Shown in pieces: positions 9,844 to 21,475 of a DNA stretch of 64,000 bases. The stretch lies in NCBI RefSeq assembly GCF_037102585.1, contig NW_027043820.1, positions 2,018,501-2,082,500 of the forward strand, in the 5' to 3' direction. How positions within the stretch are numbered: the stretch's first letter is position 1; every line of letters begins with the position of its first letter. The notes under the pieces were generated by a model, which worked only from the letters and a program-made list of their open reading frames with translations, was not told where the DNA came from and made no database searches. The translations under genes were made by a program, and so were the position numbers. The stretch is from Saccharomycopsis crataegensis. Its lineage: Eukaryota > Ascomycota > Saccharomycetes > Ascoideales > Saccharomycopsidaceae.

Positions 9844-12800
9844 ATTGTGAATAGTAGCTTTAAGGCCGCTGGTGTTGTGTTTGTGATTTTGTGGACTTTA
9901 TATATATACACGTTGTTTTATTTTGTTGCGATTGGTGAGAATCAATCAATTTGGATGAATTTTTTTGTCGGCAAATAAATCAAATTGGATTAAAATATGT
10001 CGACGTATATCTGCCTGTGTTTGATTATTTTATACAGTCCTTTCAATCAAAGGTTACTAATTATCTATCAGCGTGGAAGTAAAAAAAATAGGTAGAAAAA
10101 CAGAGGGGCGCGCACTCAACACTTTTTATATTCTGGAGAGCACCCAAAACAAAACTAATTTTTTTTTCTTTTTTTTTTTTTTTGATTCTAAATTTTGTTT
10201 TCTGCAATGCAGGTTTTCTTGCTGCCCGAGTCCAATTTAGGTTTAGGCACACAACTGTGCAGGAGATACATATTTATACTTTTATATCTGCATTGCAGGA
10301 CGTCCGAACCTTAATGGTTGGCTAAGAAACTGAAATAGATTGGGAGAAAAGAAAAGGTTATATACGGGTTTAGGCCGTTGATGCTACTTTCCTAGTGCCT
10401 ATCTAACCTACTAACAAAGCAACTTATGCGCAATCATTAATTGTCTATCCCACCAGGACTAGAAAAATAACAATAATGTATGATTTTTAATTCTAGAGTC
10501 ATGATATTCACACACAAATTATGAATTATGTTTAAACTTATTAGTTAGAGAAACACGGTATGCTCAAGCTGAAGGATCAGATAGGAAAGAAGGCCACAAA
10601 AGAAACACACCAAAACAAAGTTTCACTTCCAAAGCAAAGAGGCTAAAGTGAGGAACAACTGGAATTTTTTCTTTTTTTTTTTTTTTTTGATGTTTGGGCC
10701 CACTCCTTCTCATGTTGTTATATTTGCTATTGCAGGTGATTGTTCTTTTATGTTTATTTCAATTTGATGTCTGAGTCTTCATGCGTTTTTGACAACTAAT
10801 ATGTTGTTGCTTATAGTTATAGGTTTCTCACGTAATATTACACATACCCCTCATGCGGAACTGTTGGATACACGGAGGCCCCCAAATTATTCTGACTATT
10901 GGAGCATGCCAAGCCACATGCACAGCTTATTACTGCGTAACTTCTGTGGCTTCTGGATATCTGCTTGGCAAACGAGAAATTTCTTTTTTTTTTTTCCTTC
11001 ACTTATTTTTGAGTTAATTTTTGTTTTAATGAGCAACTGACGATGAATAGATATTGAGAAGGCATTTGCTTTATATATGTTAACGAATAAATCATTCCAC
11101 TGCTTCTATACTGTAGCTTCCTCATTAACATTTAGGACTTATACCTTATTTTTTTGTTCAGCTTCTCTTATCTGAATTAAGCTTCGGGTTTATTCCATTG
11201 AATAGTTTATGACTCCATACGATTTGGTATAGCAGACTGAGCCAACAATATTTCCGATTTAAGCTTGGAAATTTGTCCCCCATTGACACTCACTGACTTC
11301 GCTACAGGAGACAAAACAAATTAATAAAGTTTCAGATCAGCTCTATCATGCATAAGAAACGTAACCTGCATGAGCTACCCAGTCAAGCATGAAAAGTTTA
11401 AACACTCTTTTTTTCTTTGCTGAAGCAAACGAGGCAACAGCAGAAAAATACATAGCTGGCATAGACTCAATATATGTATATAATTCATAAATATATACAT
11501 ACAGGCTGATATATTTATATTAATTTGGGAGTGACGTGATTTTGCTTAAAAGAAAATTATTCTGCTCACATTAATTGGCTACCATAAAACCCCTACCATG
11601 AAACTGACTGCCAAAATACTCCCAAATCAAATTGTTTCAGCAGCTGGGTTAGAGTCGCTAATTAAAACGCTTCCAATATCCCGATAACGTGCCATTTGAC
11701 TTGATTTTTTTTTTTCTTTCTTTTTTTTTCAGTACTGAAATGTTGAAAGAATCAAGAGAAGAATCAAATGTGTTGGATAAAAAAATACGAGGTGGTGTAC
11801 TAGTAACAATAAATCCATCACAATATCTTCATGAATGTTACAGAAAGGATTTCACCAGGCTCCACCATCATCATCATAAAAAAACATTGCAGATTGTTCC
11901 CCTCCCTCAGAGCATTTGAAGTAATTCAAAAATAACAAGGCCATGCGAAATTTTTCCTTGGGTTTTCGAGGCTTTATTAGCTGGGTAAGAATAAGCACAT
12001 GGATGGATTAACCTTAGTTTTATTAGGACTGCCCACGGTAAGTTGTGGGACGATCACAAGATGCAGGTCGTGCAGCTTTAAATAGAGTGTTGTTAACAGT
12101 AGTGCGTTTTGTGTTCTGTACTAGTTGTCCATAAGCTTTTTTGCTGCAGTCTTTATCAGCAGCTGCATGTATACTGCAAAATGTGGGTGGCTTCATACGC
12201 CTCTATTTTTGTTATGATTGTTTTTTGGAAGCGGAGCAATACCGGGTAAATACGCATTATCTGTTATTTGGGAGACGAGAAAATTACGGAAATGATATGA
12301 TTTATACAAGGAAGGGGGAATACCTACTACTGGATAAGCCAAGTATGTTAGTAGATAGCTCTGGCGAAGCAGAGCTTTTGAATTGCCCGCCTGAAAAGTT
12401 TTTGATATAGACGTAATAAACACTAGAATGAATAGTAGTTATGATAACATAAGGGACACCAATTATTGATTAATGGATATAATTAAAGATTGTATAAGCA
12501 CATTACAATTATGATTTATGATAAATGATATAAGATATAATAACAAGACTGATAACAAAATGAATTATCCCATACCAATACACAAGGCGATCTGCACTAT
12601 ACGAGCAGCAGCGTATTTGTAAATCATACCCTTTTCATATGCGGGCATAGCTGTGCTAATAAGACTGCGACTCTGTTTTACTTTTCTCTTCTTTTCCTCC
12701 GGCCTTTTTCCATGATCCTAGCTATGTGTAATCGAATCTATAAATAAATTAAGCGTATTGGCAAGTAAGATCTTTCATGCTGGGCTTTACTTCCAACCCT

Positions 12801-13674
12801 TATTACTGACTTGTACTTATTCTGCCTAAGCCGCCAACGAATTTATGTATTTTGCATTTTGTGAGAGTACACCCTATTCAATAAAGGGACCTTTCCGGCC
12901 CTAGTTTTGCAACGAAAACCAATACATCTGGGCTTCAAATAAGGCTGCCGCTTGACCATAATTCTTCTTCAATACAATACAGGGAGCTCCGTACACTTAC
13001 ACACGTTCCTAACTATAAATAAATTGCTATCAGGTTGTAATGATAGACTTACGACGGTGTTCAGATGATGGCGATCTCGTCTATGACGTGAACTTGAACA
13101 CCCGCACATAACAGAAAAAAACCCAAACGGCAACATTACATACTCCATACTATTAAAACCAAAAAATTACTAGAATCCATTGCAAGATATAATTAATATT
13201 TTCAATTGGTTTAAAAAAATAATAATAGTTGTCACATTCATTAATCTCGTTAGTATTCGTATAGAAATTATAAATTAAAATAAGTTAAAAAAAAAAAATA
13301 AGGTTGATAATCATTCAAGCAATTCATATCATCGGCACAAGAGAAAAATATTATTAATTAATTAAGGAGCATTAGTGTAATTATTCATAATAATGTCATG
13401 GACTCATCAGCATAAGAGGTGAAAAAAAGCCTGGAAAGTTAAAATTAAAATATTAAGAAAAAAAAAAGTGGCGAGAGTAAAAGTATTAGAGAGCGGCATG
13501 GATTAATGAATGAATCTCTCCAGGATTGTTCATGATCGGGTATTGAAGCCAGAGAGAATAGCCATTAGAAAAGGATGAAAAAAAAGAAGAAACCCAATAC
13601 TAATCGACAGCAGGAATTTAGTCAATGAAAGAAAAAGAAATTTGGACTGAACAATCTCATGAGAAGGTTTACTT
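9844..13674. other. 3.8-kb non-coding region upstream of the TPR gene
   Basis: This is the longest gene-free stretch in the window. It lies upstream of the Ssn6-like gene and downstream of the opsin-related gene. Open frames are short, most lack ATG, and none has recognisable protein features. It is studded with long A/T tracts (for example near 10160-10185, 10670-10690, 10980-10997, 11706-11730 and 13288-13300). I found no tRNA A/B boxes. It may hold a long leader, distal regulatory sites or an unannotated ncRNA, but nothing specific can be supported. Confidence 0.5.
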
Positions 13675-14550
13675 TTAGACGGCAGTTTCACCAGAAGCTC
13701 TTGGGACTTCAGGCTCCAATTCCTTGGAATCAGCGTGATTACCGACAACAACAGGTTCCTCAACTTCGTTATTGGATTGGAAGACCAAAATAGTTGGAAT
13801 AAAGGCAAATAAAATCAAATCCAAAACACCATAGAAGACATTTTCAGAATCGGATTGAATAACGTTACCACCGTCAGCTAAACCCCATGCAACAGGATAC
13901 AAAATCCAGACTAAGTCTAAGAGCAATAAAGACAACTTAGCAATGGTAGAGTAGGTATAATGTTTGAAAATGTTGTAGTTCAAGATGCTCATAATAAATA
14001 ACAATGAAACAGTAGAGAAGGTAAAGTAACCCCATTTATAGGTAGAGCTGATCAAAGAGCCAATTAACAAGCCCAAAACAAAGACTTCAGATCCACCGAC
14101 TTCCAAGGCATAAGTAGCAAAGAGTCTAGGAGTAAAGCTAGAGAAAGTTGAACCATTACCAACAAATTCAACCAAGAACAATAAAACAGGCCAGCCCAAA
14201 AACCAACCAATGTATCTAGCATAAAAGACTTGTCTGTAATATAAATCTTCAAACAATGGGTCAGAAACGGTGACATGCTTGAATTCGGTTTCAACTGCAG
14301 CCCAACCAAGATCAGAAGCCAAGGTGAAATAGGTGAAAGCCAAAATAGCATTTACTGACAAGGCAGCAATATGTCCAACAGATTTCTTACCTTTGAAAAG
14401 AAACAAACCGGCGTGAGCGACTGCGAAAACACCGAAAAGAGAGAAAGCAGCCCATAACCAATCTGAACCATGAGATGTTAAGTGAAGATCCGCACCGGTT
14501 GGAGGATTGAGGGACACGGCTTCGTTTGATCTTTCAAAAAGAGCAGGCAT
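13675..14550 (-). CDS. opsin-related seven-helix membrane protein (HSP30/MRH1/YRO2 type)
   Basis: A 291-aa membrane protein with seven hydrophobic helices of the microbial-opsin fold, in the fungal opsin-related group (Hsp30, Mrh1, Yro2). Recognisable stretches include ARYIGWFLGWPVLLFL (helix C region) and LLLLDLVWILYPVAWGLADG (helix F). In helix G, the motif VLDLILFAF aligns with the VLDxxxK of true rhodopsins, and the retinal-binding lysine is replaced by Phe, so this should be a non-photoactive protein. Family members sit in the plasma membrane, and Hsp30 responds to heat and weak-acid stress and restrains Pma1 H+-ATPase. The C-terminal tail is acidic. A TATA element lies about 110 bp upstream. 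Orthology to one particular family member is not resolved. Confidence 0.88.
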   Translation of the reverse strand: MPALFERSNEAVSLNPPTGADLHLTSHGSDWLWAAFSLFGVFAVAHAGLFLFKGKKSVGHIAALSVNAILAFTYFTLASDLGWAAVETEFKHVTVSDPLFEDLYYRQVFYARYIGWFLGWPVLLFLVEFVGNGSTFSSFTPRLFATYALEVGGSEVFVLGLLIGSLISSTYKWGYFTFSTVSLLFIMSILNYNIFKHYTYSTIAKLSLLLLDLVWILYPVAWGLADGGNVIQSDSENVFYGVLDLILFAFIPTILVFQSNNEVEEPVVVGNHADSKELEPEVPRASGETAV

Positions 14551-14657
14551 AATGAATAAAAAAAATGAGGAGGATGAATAACTTTTGTTGTTGTATAACT
14601 ATAATAAAGAGAATACATACAAGTTTGGTCTATGATTAAATTGGAGATAACTAGGAT

Positions 14658-14665
14658 TATTTATA
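14658..14665 (-). promoter_or_regulatory. TATA box of the opsin-related gene
   Basis: On the minus strand this reads TATAAATA, about 108 bp upstream of the ATG at 14550. A consensus TATA fits a stress-inducible HSP30-type gene. Confidence 0.5.
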
Positions 14666-16494
14666 CCATTTTAGAGCATCAGGTTTCGGATATTTAGGAA
14701 AGGGAAAAACAGGAGCTTGAGCGTAATTTGACAAAAAAGGATCCATCAAATTAGTTGGAACCTTAGATTGCGTGACAATTTTTATTGTGTCAATTATAAT
14801 AAATGATTTCCGAAGTCCGGGAATGACGGGGATGGATTCTTGCACTTGAGGGAAACCATGGGGAGACCAAAAAAAAAGAAAAAAAGAAGAGGAAAAAAAA
14901 GGGAAGCGTGAAAATAATTCTGAGCATAACATTCTCCTAGTTAGCTATACTTACTTGATGTCTACTGGATGGGTATCTTGTTTTATTCCCTCTAACTATT
15001 ACGGTACAGGGTCTTAATTTTTTTTTATTTTTTTTTTGACGCACCTCATCGCATCCACAAAAATGGGTGGCACTATTATGAGGACAGTAAATATATTCCA
15101 GGTTTATGAAGTAAATACAACGAGAGGAAAAGGTCTTCACAAAGATAGTTTAAATCTGTTTTCGTATTTATCAATAAAAATAGTACAGTGTTTTGCTATT
15201 ATTCTTTTCTTCTTTAGCTAGGGATTCGGGAAGGAGTTAATAATGTGCTTCGGTACCCACGGAAATGGGCTGGTGAAGATTCTACAAAAGGAAATTATGT
15301 GGTGACAGGGGTAAAGGACAATAATGCCTCCATAAAAAAAAAAGTAAGAATATAAAACTTGCTTTCCTGTATTTCCGGACTTACGATCTCGGTATTTCCG
15401 TACCTATCAAAAAAGCTATGACGCGTTTTTGAATATTCTCCTACGCTTCATCGTTAGCTCATGCGTTCGCACCATCAAGCACTGAAAAAATTCTTTTATC
15501 ACTCAGATGAGGAAGAAGCCGAATCAGATCAAATACAATCCATTATCAATGTTAAGAAAAAAAAAGAAGAGACGGAAAAAGTGAACTTTGTTAACATCAT
15601 CCTATTGTTTTGTAGCATATTTAACAAAGTGGCTCGCTACCTTTCTTCACTCAGTACTCGCTATCTCTCAAGTCAATTACATAGATATTATTTGAAATAA
15701 CACCTATATTGCTAAGTTAAAAATAAACTCTTAGCATCATATTTTACGCTAGATTGTTACAACCTTCAGATTACAGAGCATTATACAACCCAGGTTTTCC
15801 TTGGTAACTACTAAAATAAGAAGAATGGATACTCTATTAACTTTTATATCCATCAAAACTTTGGATTTCGGGTAAAGAATAAATGAAAAAGCCGATTTAC
15901 ATAGATTCTCCGTACCTTTCTCTTCGTATCCGTTTTCTTGCAGACTGTACATGTGACATCTGCTTTTAATATTTTGTTTTTTGTTATTGCAAGATCTTAA
16001 TCGAATCCTTTGGGAACAAAAGCTGAGAATTAATTATATTATATAGATTCACTTTTAAATTGATTTTACGATAATAAGTAATATTGCGATTCAAGGTAAG
16101 TTGTACTGCCTTTTTTTCATGGCCGCCTGAAACAGGTAGAAATCTGTGGCCTTAGCCCTCATCAGGAGTCGTGTATTGCCTGTATTTAACGAGAAATGAA
16201 TATGAGTGATTGTGGCATCGCAATATTGAGGTTTGAGCTAAATATAACAATAAAAGCTGTCCATAATAGTTAGTTGCCGTGTTAAATCACACATAACACA
16301 ATATCTTGCTTCAACCAACAGTAGTGGTAAAAACTAGCTAAATCAAAAATTACTTCACATGGAAAAGCTTAATATGCCATAGCATGGATAATAAAGGAGC
16401 AAAAAACTTTAAGAACAACTGCGTTGAATATTCCTGGATCAACTGTGTCAACACTGTAGAGAGGCATTAAAACAAGGTTATACAGCCTCTCGCA

Positions 16495-16502
16495 TCACGT
16501 GA
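16495..16502. promoter_or_regulatory. TCACGTGA palindrome (Cbf1/bHLH type)
   Basis: A perfect E-box palindrome about 400 bp upstream of the ATG at 16902. It is the core bound by Cbf1 and other bHLH factors in yeasts. Function is inferred from the motif alone. Confidence 0.4.
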
Positions 16503-16901
16503 CAATTTTTACTTAAATGCAATGTTATGCGAGTATCAACGAATGGTTTGGGAAGCATTCTCTGATCAAATAAATCATCGAAAAATTGTTTGATCAAAAC
16601 ATCTCAATTACACAAGTGTTTTCCCCATCCGAGCCCATAAACAGTAAAGAAAAAACAGAACTGTTGTCAAGAGATCTGCATCGCCACACAAAATCACCAT
16701 AAACTAATAACTGGTAATAAATAATTTCTTGAGTTCTTTCAGAAAATAATCAAAATAACAAACGGCTTTCTCTCCTTATCCTGTGAGATCTATTAACGTG
16801 TTGCTTTGAGGTTGTTTTTTTCTGTTCTAAAGAAATTATCTGCAAACCATATATTATTGAAATTGGGGATAGTAATACATTTTCATTTAGCTATTTGAGC
16901 C

Positions 16902-18122
16902 ATGGCAACCAGTGATTCCCAGGTGTCAATGAAATATGTCATAAATAAAAAAGTCACCAGCAAGAAATACCTTGAATCTTTGCTAAATGATCCAGAACCA
17001 AACAGTGTGGATGATATCACTGACAGTAGTGATACATCCAGAGACTTGTCGGAAAGCGCAGCTTTCAGCAATGGCAATACTTCATTTAACAGCGTTGGAA
17101 ATCAAGATACCAGTTATTCTAGTAATGGTGATGGTCAAAATAATCACGATAACTCTTGTTCTAAAGGCAGTCATAATAGACAGGATTCTAATGGCTCACT
17201 TTCTTCCTTTAAGAAAACCGAAGGGGTTAGTAATAGTATTAAGGCCCTCCAAGATAAGATAAAGAAAGGGTTGGATCTTAACGAATCTGAGAACACTAGA
17301 TCTCCGCCATTATCAGTCAAGAGTTTTAGATCCAATTATGAAAAAAACAATAGCCACAATTATAAATCTCCAAGTTTGAAGTCTCCTGAGATACCAGAAG
17401 CTATGCAAATTAAGCTTAAATCAGTGAGTAATCACAATAAAGAGAACACCTTGGACTCAAGCTTATTGCTGTTTGATTCTGATACTGAGAAAGCTCCTGG
17501 AAACCCATTTGGTGGTATACCAAGATCAAACTCATCAAAATTTGACAAAGTTAACAATAAAACCCCAGTTTCAGTTAATACAACTGCCAACATTGTTGAT
17601 AACAAGCCATTGAATAATGCAGCAATTACTGTCAACACCAGACCAAGAGCTCCTTCAACTGATAGTACCACTTCTAAAGCACCAACCCTCACCCAATCGC
17701 CTATCATCAATAACAAGAAGAAATCTCACGTTCCTCAATTCAAAGTCATCAAGAAAACTTCCACTCCGTTGAATTCTCCTACATCTCCAACAAGCTCAAT
17801 TTTTTCAAATGATTCCTCTCGTTCAGCTGCTCATCAGGAGTTGAGACAATTACAGATAATTGATAAGGAAATCACCAAGAAAATCAAGAAAATCAAATCT
17901 GAAATCAAATACATCGAAGATAGCTTACCACCAAACCCATGTGTTCATGATTTCCAATCACGTAAGAAATTGGCTGCGGCAAAGCAAACATTGGAAAAAA
18001 GCTTGGAGTTCTGGGAAAAGAAGAAATATGAAAATGGGATCAGTTTCAGCAAGATGACAAGAAAGGTAGTATACTCAGGTGGCGAAGAGGTGACCACTTT
18101 CTTCTCTGGAAGAGTTGAGTAA
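16902..18122 (+). CDS. unknown Ser/Asn-rich protein with C-terminal coiled coil (406 aa)
   Basis: Not recognised. Residues 1-310 are Ser/Asn/Lys-rich, with many SP and TP sites and short basic patches, and look disordered. Residues about 315-406 form the ordered part. A lysine-rich helix (EITKKIKKIKSEIKYIEDSL) leads into PPNPCVHDFQSRKKLAAAKQ and a second helix, suggesting a helical hairpin. A final short segment with VYSGGEEVTTFFSGRVE ends at the stop. The C-terminal part is the best handle for homology search. There is no signal peptide or membrane segment. The frame is long and clean and the ATG context is good, so a real gene is likely. A cytoskeletal or polarity role would be a guess. Confidence 0.8.
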   Translation: MATSDSQVSMKYVINKKVTSKKYLESLLNDPEPNSVDDITDSSDTSRDLSESAAFSNGNTSFNSVGNQDTSYSSNGDGQNNHDNSCSKGSHNRQDSNGSLSSFKKTEGVSNSIKALQDKIKKGLDLNESENTRSPPLSVKSFRSNYEKNNSHNYKSPSLKSPEIPEAMQIKLKSVSNHNKENTLDSSLLLFDSDTEKAPGNPFGGIPRSNSSKFDKVNNKTPVSVNTTANIVDNKPLNNAAITVNTRPRAPSTDSTTSKAPTLTQSPIINNKKKSHVPQFKVIKKTSTPLNSPTSPTSSIFSNDSSRSAAHQELRQLQIIDKEITKKIKKIKSEIKYIEDSLPPNPCVHDFQSRKKLAAAKQTLEKSLEFWEKKKYENGISFSKMTRKVVYSGGEEVTTFFSGRVE

Positions 18123-19064
18123 ACATATAACAAGTGTGATTTTGCCATTTTTTTTTTGTTTCACTCACACCTTTAAATCAATGTCATTTGACACGGACTA
18201 GGTTGTTCAGCACCTAACACCATCTTAGTTTAATGCTCATTTTTTTTTTCAAATTCTGATAAACAGCCCGCCCACGCTATCAACCCCACAACTGTCTGTG
18301 ACTGGCCACAGGCATTACACTCGTTGACTATTGCAGTGCTTTTAGTTCTCCGTTATTATATTATCCATACTATTTTTCTGTTCTTCTGCTCCTATTTGTT
18401 AGTTCCTAGTTTTTTGTTACAAGACAAGTATTGTTTTTTCATGCTCGTTGATTTTACCGCCATGTTAGCGCCTTCTAATATGTTCATCTTTTTCCCGTTT
18501 TTTTTTTTTTTCTTTGATTGTTTTTGTCTTATTTCCATTTTCTTTTCAAAGATCTTTTTCAAATTTGTTTCCTAGAAATATTCTGGACCTTTGCTCTGCT
18601 TATATATATTGTGCTGTGATATCTATTATTATATTAAACTATTATATTAAACTGTGCTTTTACTGGTTCATGTCTTCAACCAATGATTGGTTTCTGTTAG
18701 AACAATAAACTGCAATATACTTCTAACACAACGATCATTTCTTTTACCCAGTGCTGATCAGCTCTGCTCATTATTGGTCATTCACCAGATCATTTCAACA
18801 ATAAGTAAAAGTGTAGATGATTTACTAATCTTCAAAATTGAAGAAAGTTTTGAGCGAATAAGAAAAAATCAAGGATATTTGAGATAGGTCCAAAAAGATA
18901 TATTCAACAGACTATAAATTATATATATAATACCCGCGAAAAAACATTATTCGGGAGAGAATCTTCTCAAGGAGAGTCTTTACAATTACATAATTTCTAT
19001 GAGAGAATCAGAACTATAGTAAAACAATATCGAATCAAATTAATGACCTTCAAGGGAAATAACA
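18123..19064. other. T-rich intergenic region
   Basis: The 3' flanks of two convergent genes (the unknown coiled-coil gene and the wall-protein gene). Short hydrophobic frames arise from poly-T tracts (for example 18498-18511). No gene or RNA is recognised. Confidence 0.55.
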
Positions 19065-19170
19065 ACGAACAGTAAAATAGAAAAGCAGTGAACAGTGAAG
19101 TAGAAAAGCAGTGAACAGTGAAGTAGAAAAGCAGTGAACAGTGAAGTAGAAAAGCAGCAAACAGTAAAAG
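19065..19170. repeat. 23-bp tandem repeat, about 4.6 copies
   Basis: Three identical head-to-tail copies of GTGAACAGTGAAGTAGAAAAGCA at 19088-19156 are flanked by one diverged copy on the left (19065-19087) and a partial one on the right (19157-19170). The array ends about 30 bp beyond the stop codon of the minus-strand wall-protein gene, so it probably lies in its 3' untranslated region. Confidence 0.95.
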
Positions 19171-19197
19171 AAATTTTTTTTTTTTTTTTACCACTCA

Positions 19198-19824
19198 TTA
19201 AGCTTGAGTGACAGTGACATATCTAGTACTTGTGGTGGTACTGTAGTCGTCAGTGTCTGTCGAATCGTCGAAATCATAGTAGTAGTAACAGGTGCTATCT
19301 GAGGCACTGGTGCTGTATGCAGTTATCAGGTTTGGGATAGTTCCAGTGATTGTTTCGTACGAGGTCGAAGTGGTTACTTGCTGGCTGGTAGTAGTAGTCG
19401 GACTTGTTATGACATTGGATTTCACAGTATAGGTAATGAGAGTAGTCCGTGGAGCGCTTGCTGTTGTTATTGATGATGATAACGACGACGACGACGACGA
19501 TGATGATGATGTTGATGAAGATGATGAAGAAGTTGAATAAACTGATTCTGAGCTTGAAGAGTGGGAGCTGGTGGAGGTTGATTCAGCTGAAGTGGCAGGG
19601 GCACTACCATACATGGTGACATACCTCGTGCCACCTTCAATGTGGACCGTTTCTGTGATTATTATGGTGGTGTAGTAACTAGTATAAGTTGATGTAGAAC
19701 CATGGTCAACGGTAGTTATTGTTGAGACAACAGTGGAAGTGACACTACCACTTTCAGTGGTGGTAATAGGAGCAGCATTAACTAAGCAGCCAAAGAGAGG
19801 AAGTAGAGTGAGGAAAGCTCTCAT
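19198..19824 (-). CDS. secreted Ser/Thr-rich cell-wall protein
   Basis: A 208-aa protein starting with a signal peptide (MRAFLTLLPLFGCLVNAAP, cleavage likely after NA or AAP). Nearly all of the rest is Ser and Thr, including a long poly-Ser run near residues 95-120. This is a substrate for heavy O-mannosylation, as in yeast wall mannoproteins. Threonine-valine blocks such as TSTRYVTVTQA resemble repeats seen in flocculin and wall proteins. There is no hydrophobic C-terminal tail, so it is not an obvious GPI protein. A single DSTCYYYYDFDD segment near the C-terminus stands out. The codon in frame just upstream is TTG, so the ATG at 19824 is taken as the start. Confidence 0.75.
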   Translation of the reverse strand: MRAFLTLLPLFGCLVNAAPITTTESGSVTSTVVSTITTVDHGSTSTYTSYYTTIIITETVHIEGGTRYVTMYGSAPATSAESTSTSSHSSSSESVYSTSSSSSSTSSSSSSSSSLSSSITTASAPRTTLITYTVKSNVITSPTTTTSQQVTTSTSYETITGTIPNLITAYSTSASDSTCYYYYDFDDSTDTDDYSTTTSTRYVTVTQA

Positions 19825-21124
19825 TTTCAAGATTTATAACTTTGATTGAAAAAAAAAAATTGCAAAATAAAAATAGAGAAAAACGGGTATCGGAATAGAT
19901 GAGGAAAATGGGTATCAAATGTTTAGTGTTAGTGGGGGTATCACAGTGGTCAAAAAGATCAATAATCAATCAAATATGAGAGTAAAAGAAGTTTTGATCT
20001 GGTTTGTCAGTCAAATGGGTATCACAAAAAAAATAAAATAAAAATAACAAATAACAGGAACTAATTGCTGATTTCCTCAAATTAACAAAAAAGAAGATTA
20101 TGGTAAATCAATTAAGAGCTAAATTTTGGCAGCTGAGACAAATTGTTAAACAGCATCGAGGAAAAGTATTAGCTATTTATAATTGACACTCGTCTAATTG
20201 CAAAGGCTGGCGGCCCAATTGCATTACGACATAACTGATGCAAGAGACATAATCATGAAAAAGCTTAATTCTATGTGGTACTCCCGAATAGCACCAATGA
20301 CTAGGGCTTTTCTCCTTAATAATTCTTTTTTGCCAGTTAATGGATTGTGAATAAGAAAGTTGTTCACTGCAAGGCTGGCTAGACGCTGCATGTCGAGGGA
20401 GACGAGGATGCACGATGGGGAAAAAAAATGTACATGCAGATATATTGCCTTTCTACATCCCGAAATTGTCTTCTTTTGAGGTCAAATTTGAAATGGAACT
20501 GGTTGCGGAGAATTGAAACCAAATAGGAGGTTGAGACCAAATTTTGTTTCTTGCAAGAGATGGCGATATTTTGATGTGTGTGTTAATTTTGCTACAATAA
20601 TTCCCTATCAAATGGTGGTCACTTCAACTGGAAAAATGTATAGATCACCAAAAGGGTAGGCTTCGAAAATCACCGGCAGATTTCTACGTCATGAAGAGAC
20701 ATTTTTCGGCATTTGCAATAATTTGGTACCTTAGAGTAAATAAAACTGTGCACAATGTATGAAATCTGCCTACTAGTCGGTGGCATGACAGTGACTAGAG
20801 AAGCTACAGCCCAGGGATTGGTGATTGGTTCTGTTAATATTTTGAGAGAGACGACAAATGAAAGACGGCTGGGTGATTTATTGAAGTTTTGCTGATATCG
20901 TATTCCTCAAATGAACTCAGGAGCACCTACAAATTAGCTCATAAATTATGGTAGTTATGGGAAGCACAATTTTTTTTTTTCTTCCAATAGAAAATCAAAT
21001 GATCTGTGAAAAAAAAAATATTATTGCTAATAAGAATCAGTAAGCAAAAAATTAAGAATCATTAAACTATAAGATAAATAACAGAAGCATTCGTTTAAAT
21101 TCGCTTAGCTATAGAAAAAATGAC

Positions 21125-21188
21125 AATCCTTGATATGTTGAATTAGCCCACTATGTAATCCTTGATACGTTGACTTAGCTCACCATAT
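21125..21188. repeat. 32-bp imperfect direct repeat
   Basis: Two adjacent copies beginning AATCCTTGATAYGTTGAMTTAG, with period 32 and about six differences. They lie about 290 bp upstream of YET3. Confidence 0.75.
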
Positions 21189-21340
21189 AGTGTGTATACA
21201 GAGACTTTGCTACTAGACGAATAGAAATTCACATCTTCATAAATGAAGAGAAAAGAAAATCCATCAAGAATTAGCATATGCTTTTCTCATAGACACTATA
21301 GTTATTATCTGTCAAATTGCTGTACAACCACCAACCATGA

Positions 21341-21348
21341 TCACGTGA
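21341..21348. promoter_or_regulatory. TCACGTGA palindrome upstream of YET3
   Basis: A perfect bHLH/Cbf1-type E-box 128 bp upstream of the YET3 ATG. Function is inferred from the motif and its position only. Confidence 0.45.
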
Positions 21349-21475
21349 AAAATATAGCCACCCATCGAGAAACCGCAACCAAAAAAAGAGGGAAACCCAA
21401 ATATGAGTTCATGGTGGTGGCCTCAGGCTCCAAACTATATCATTACCACATCATATATTACAGCCTTATATCAGC

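Larger units (their letters stand above)
14551..16901. other. divergent intergenic region with stress-type motifs
   Basis: A 2.35-kb region between the opsin-related gene (left, minus strand) and an unknown gene (right, plus strand). Motifs visible by eye are a partial heat-shock element GAAGATTC at 15275-15282, an AGGGG stress element at 15307-15311 and the palindrome TCACGTGA at 16495-16502. Short open frames in it lack protein features. Binding is not proven for any of these. Confidence 0.45.
19825..21475. other. intergenic region upstream of wall protein and YET3
   Basis: A 1.65-kb divergent spacer. It contains a 32-bp imperfect direct repeat (21125-21188), a TCACGTGA palindrome (21341-21348) and A/T tracts. 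No convincing coding frame is seen. Confidence 0.5.

Noticed and set aside
12141-12410. 89-codon plus-strand frame in the long spacer
   Set aside because: It starts with TTG, and neither the composition nor any motif supports a protein.
14806-14840. Stretch GAAGTCCGGGAATGACGGGG resembling part of a structured RNA
   Set aside because: No matching long-range pairing or other conserved RNase P or SRP RNA blocks were found around it.
15990-16010. AATCGAATCC resembling a tRNA B box
   Set aside because: There is no A box or cloverleaf at the proper distance on either strand.
18498-18575. Hydrophobic Phe-rich frames in the 18-kb spacer
   Set aside because: They come from poly-T tracts and have no ATG-started conserved segment.
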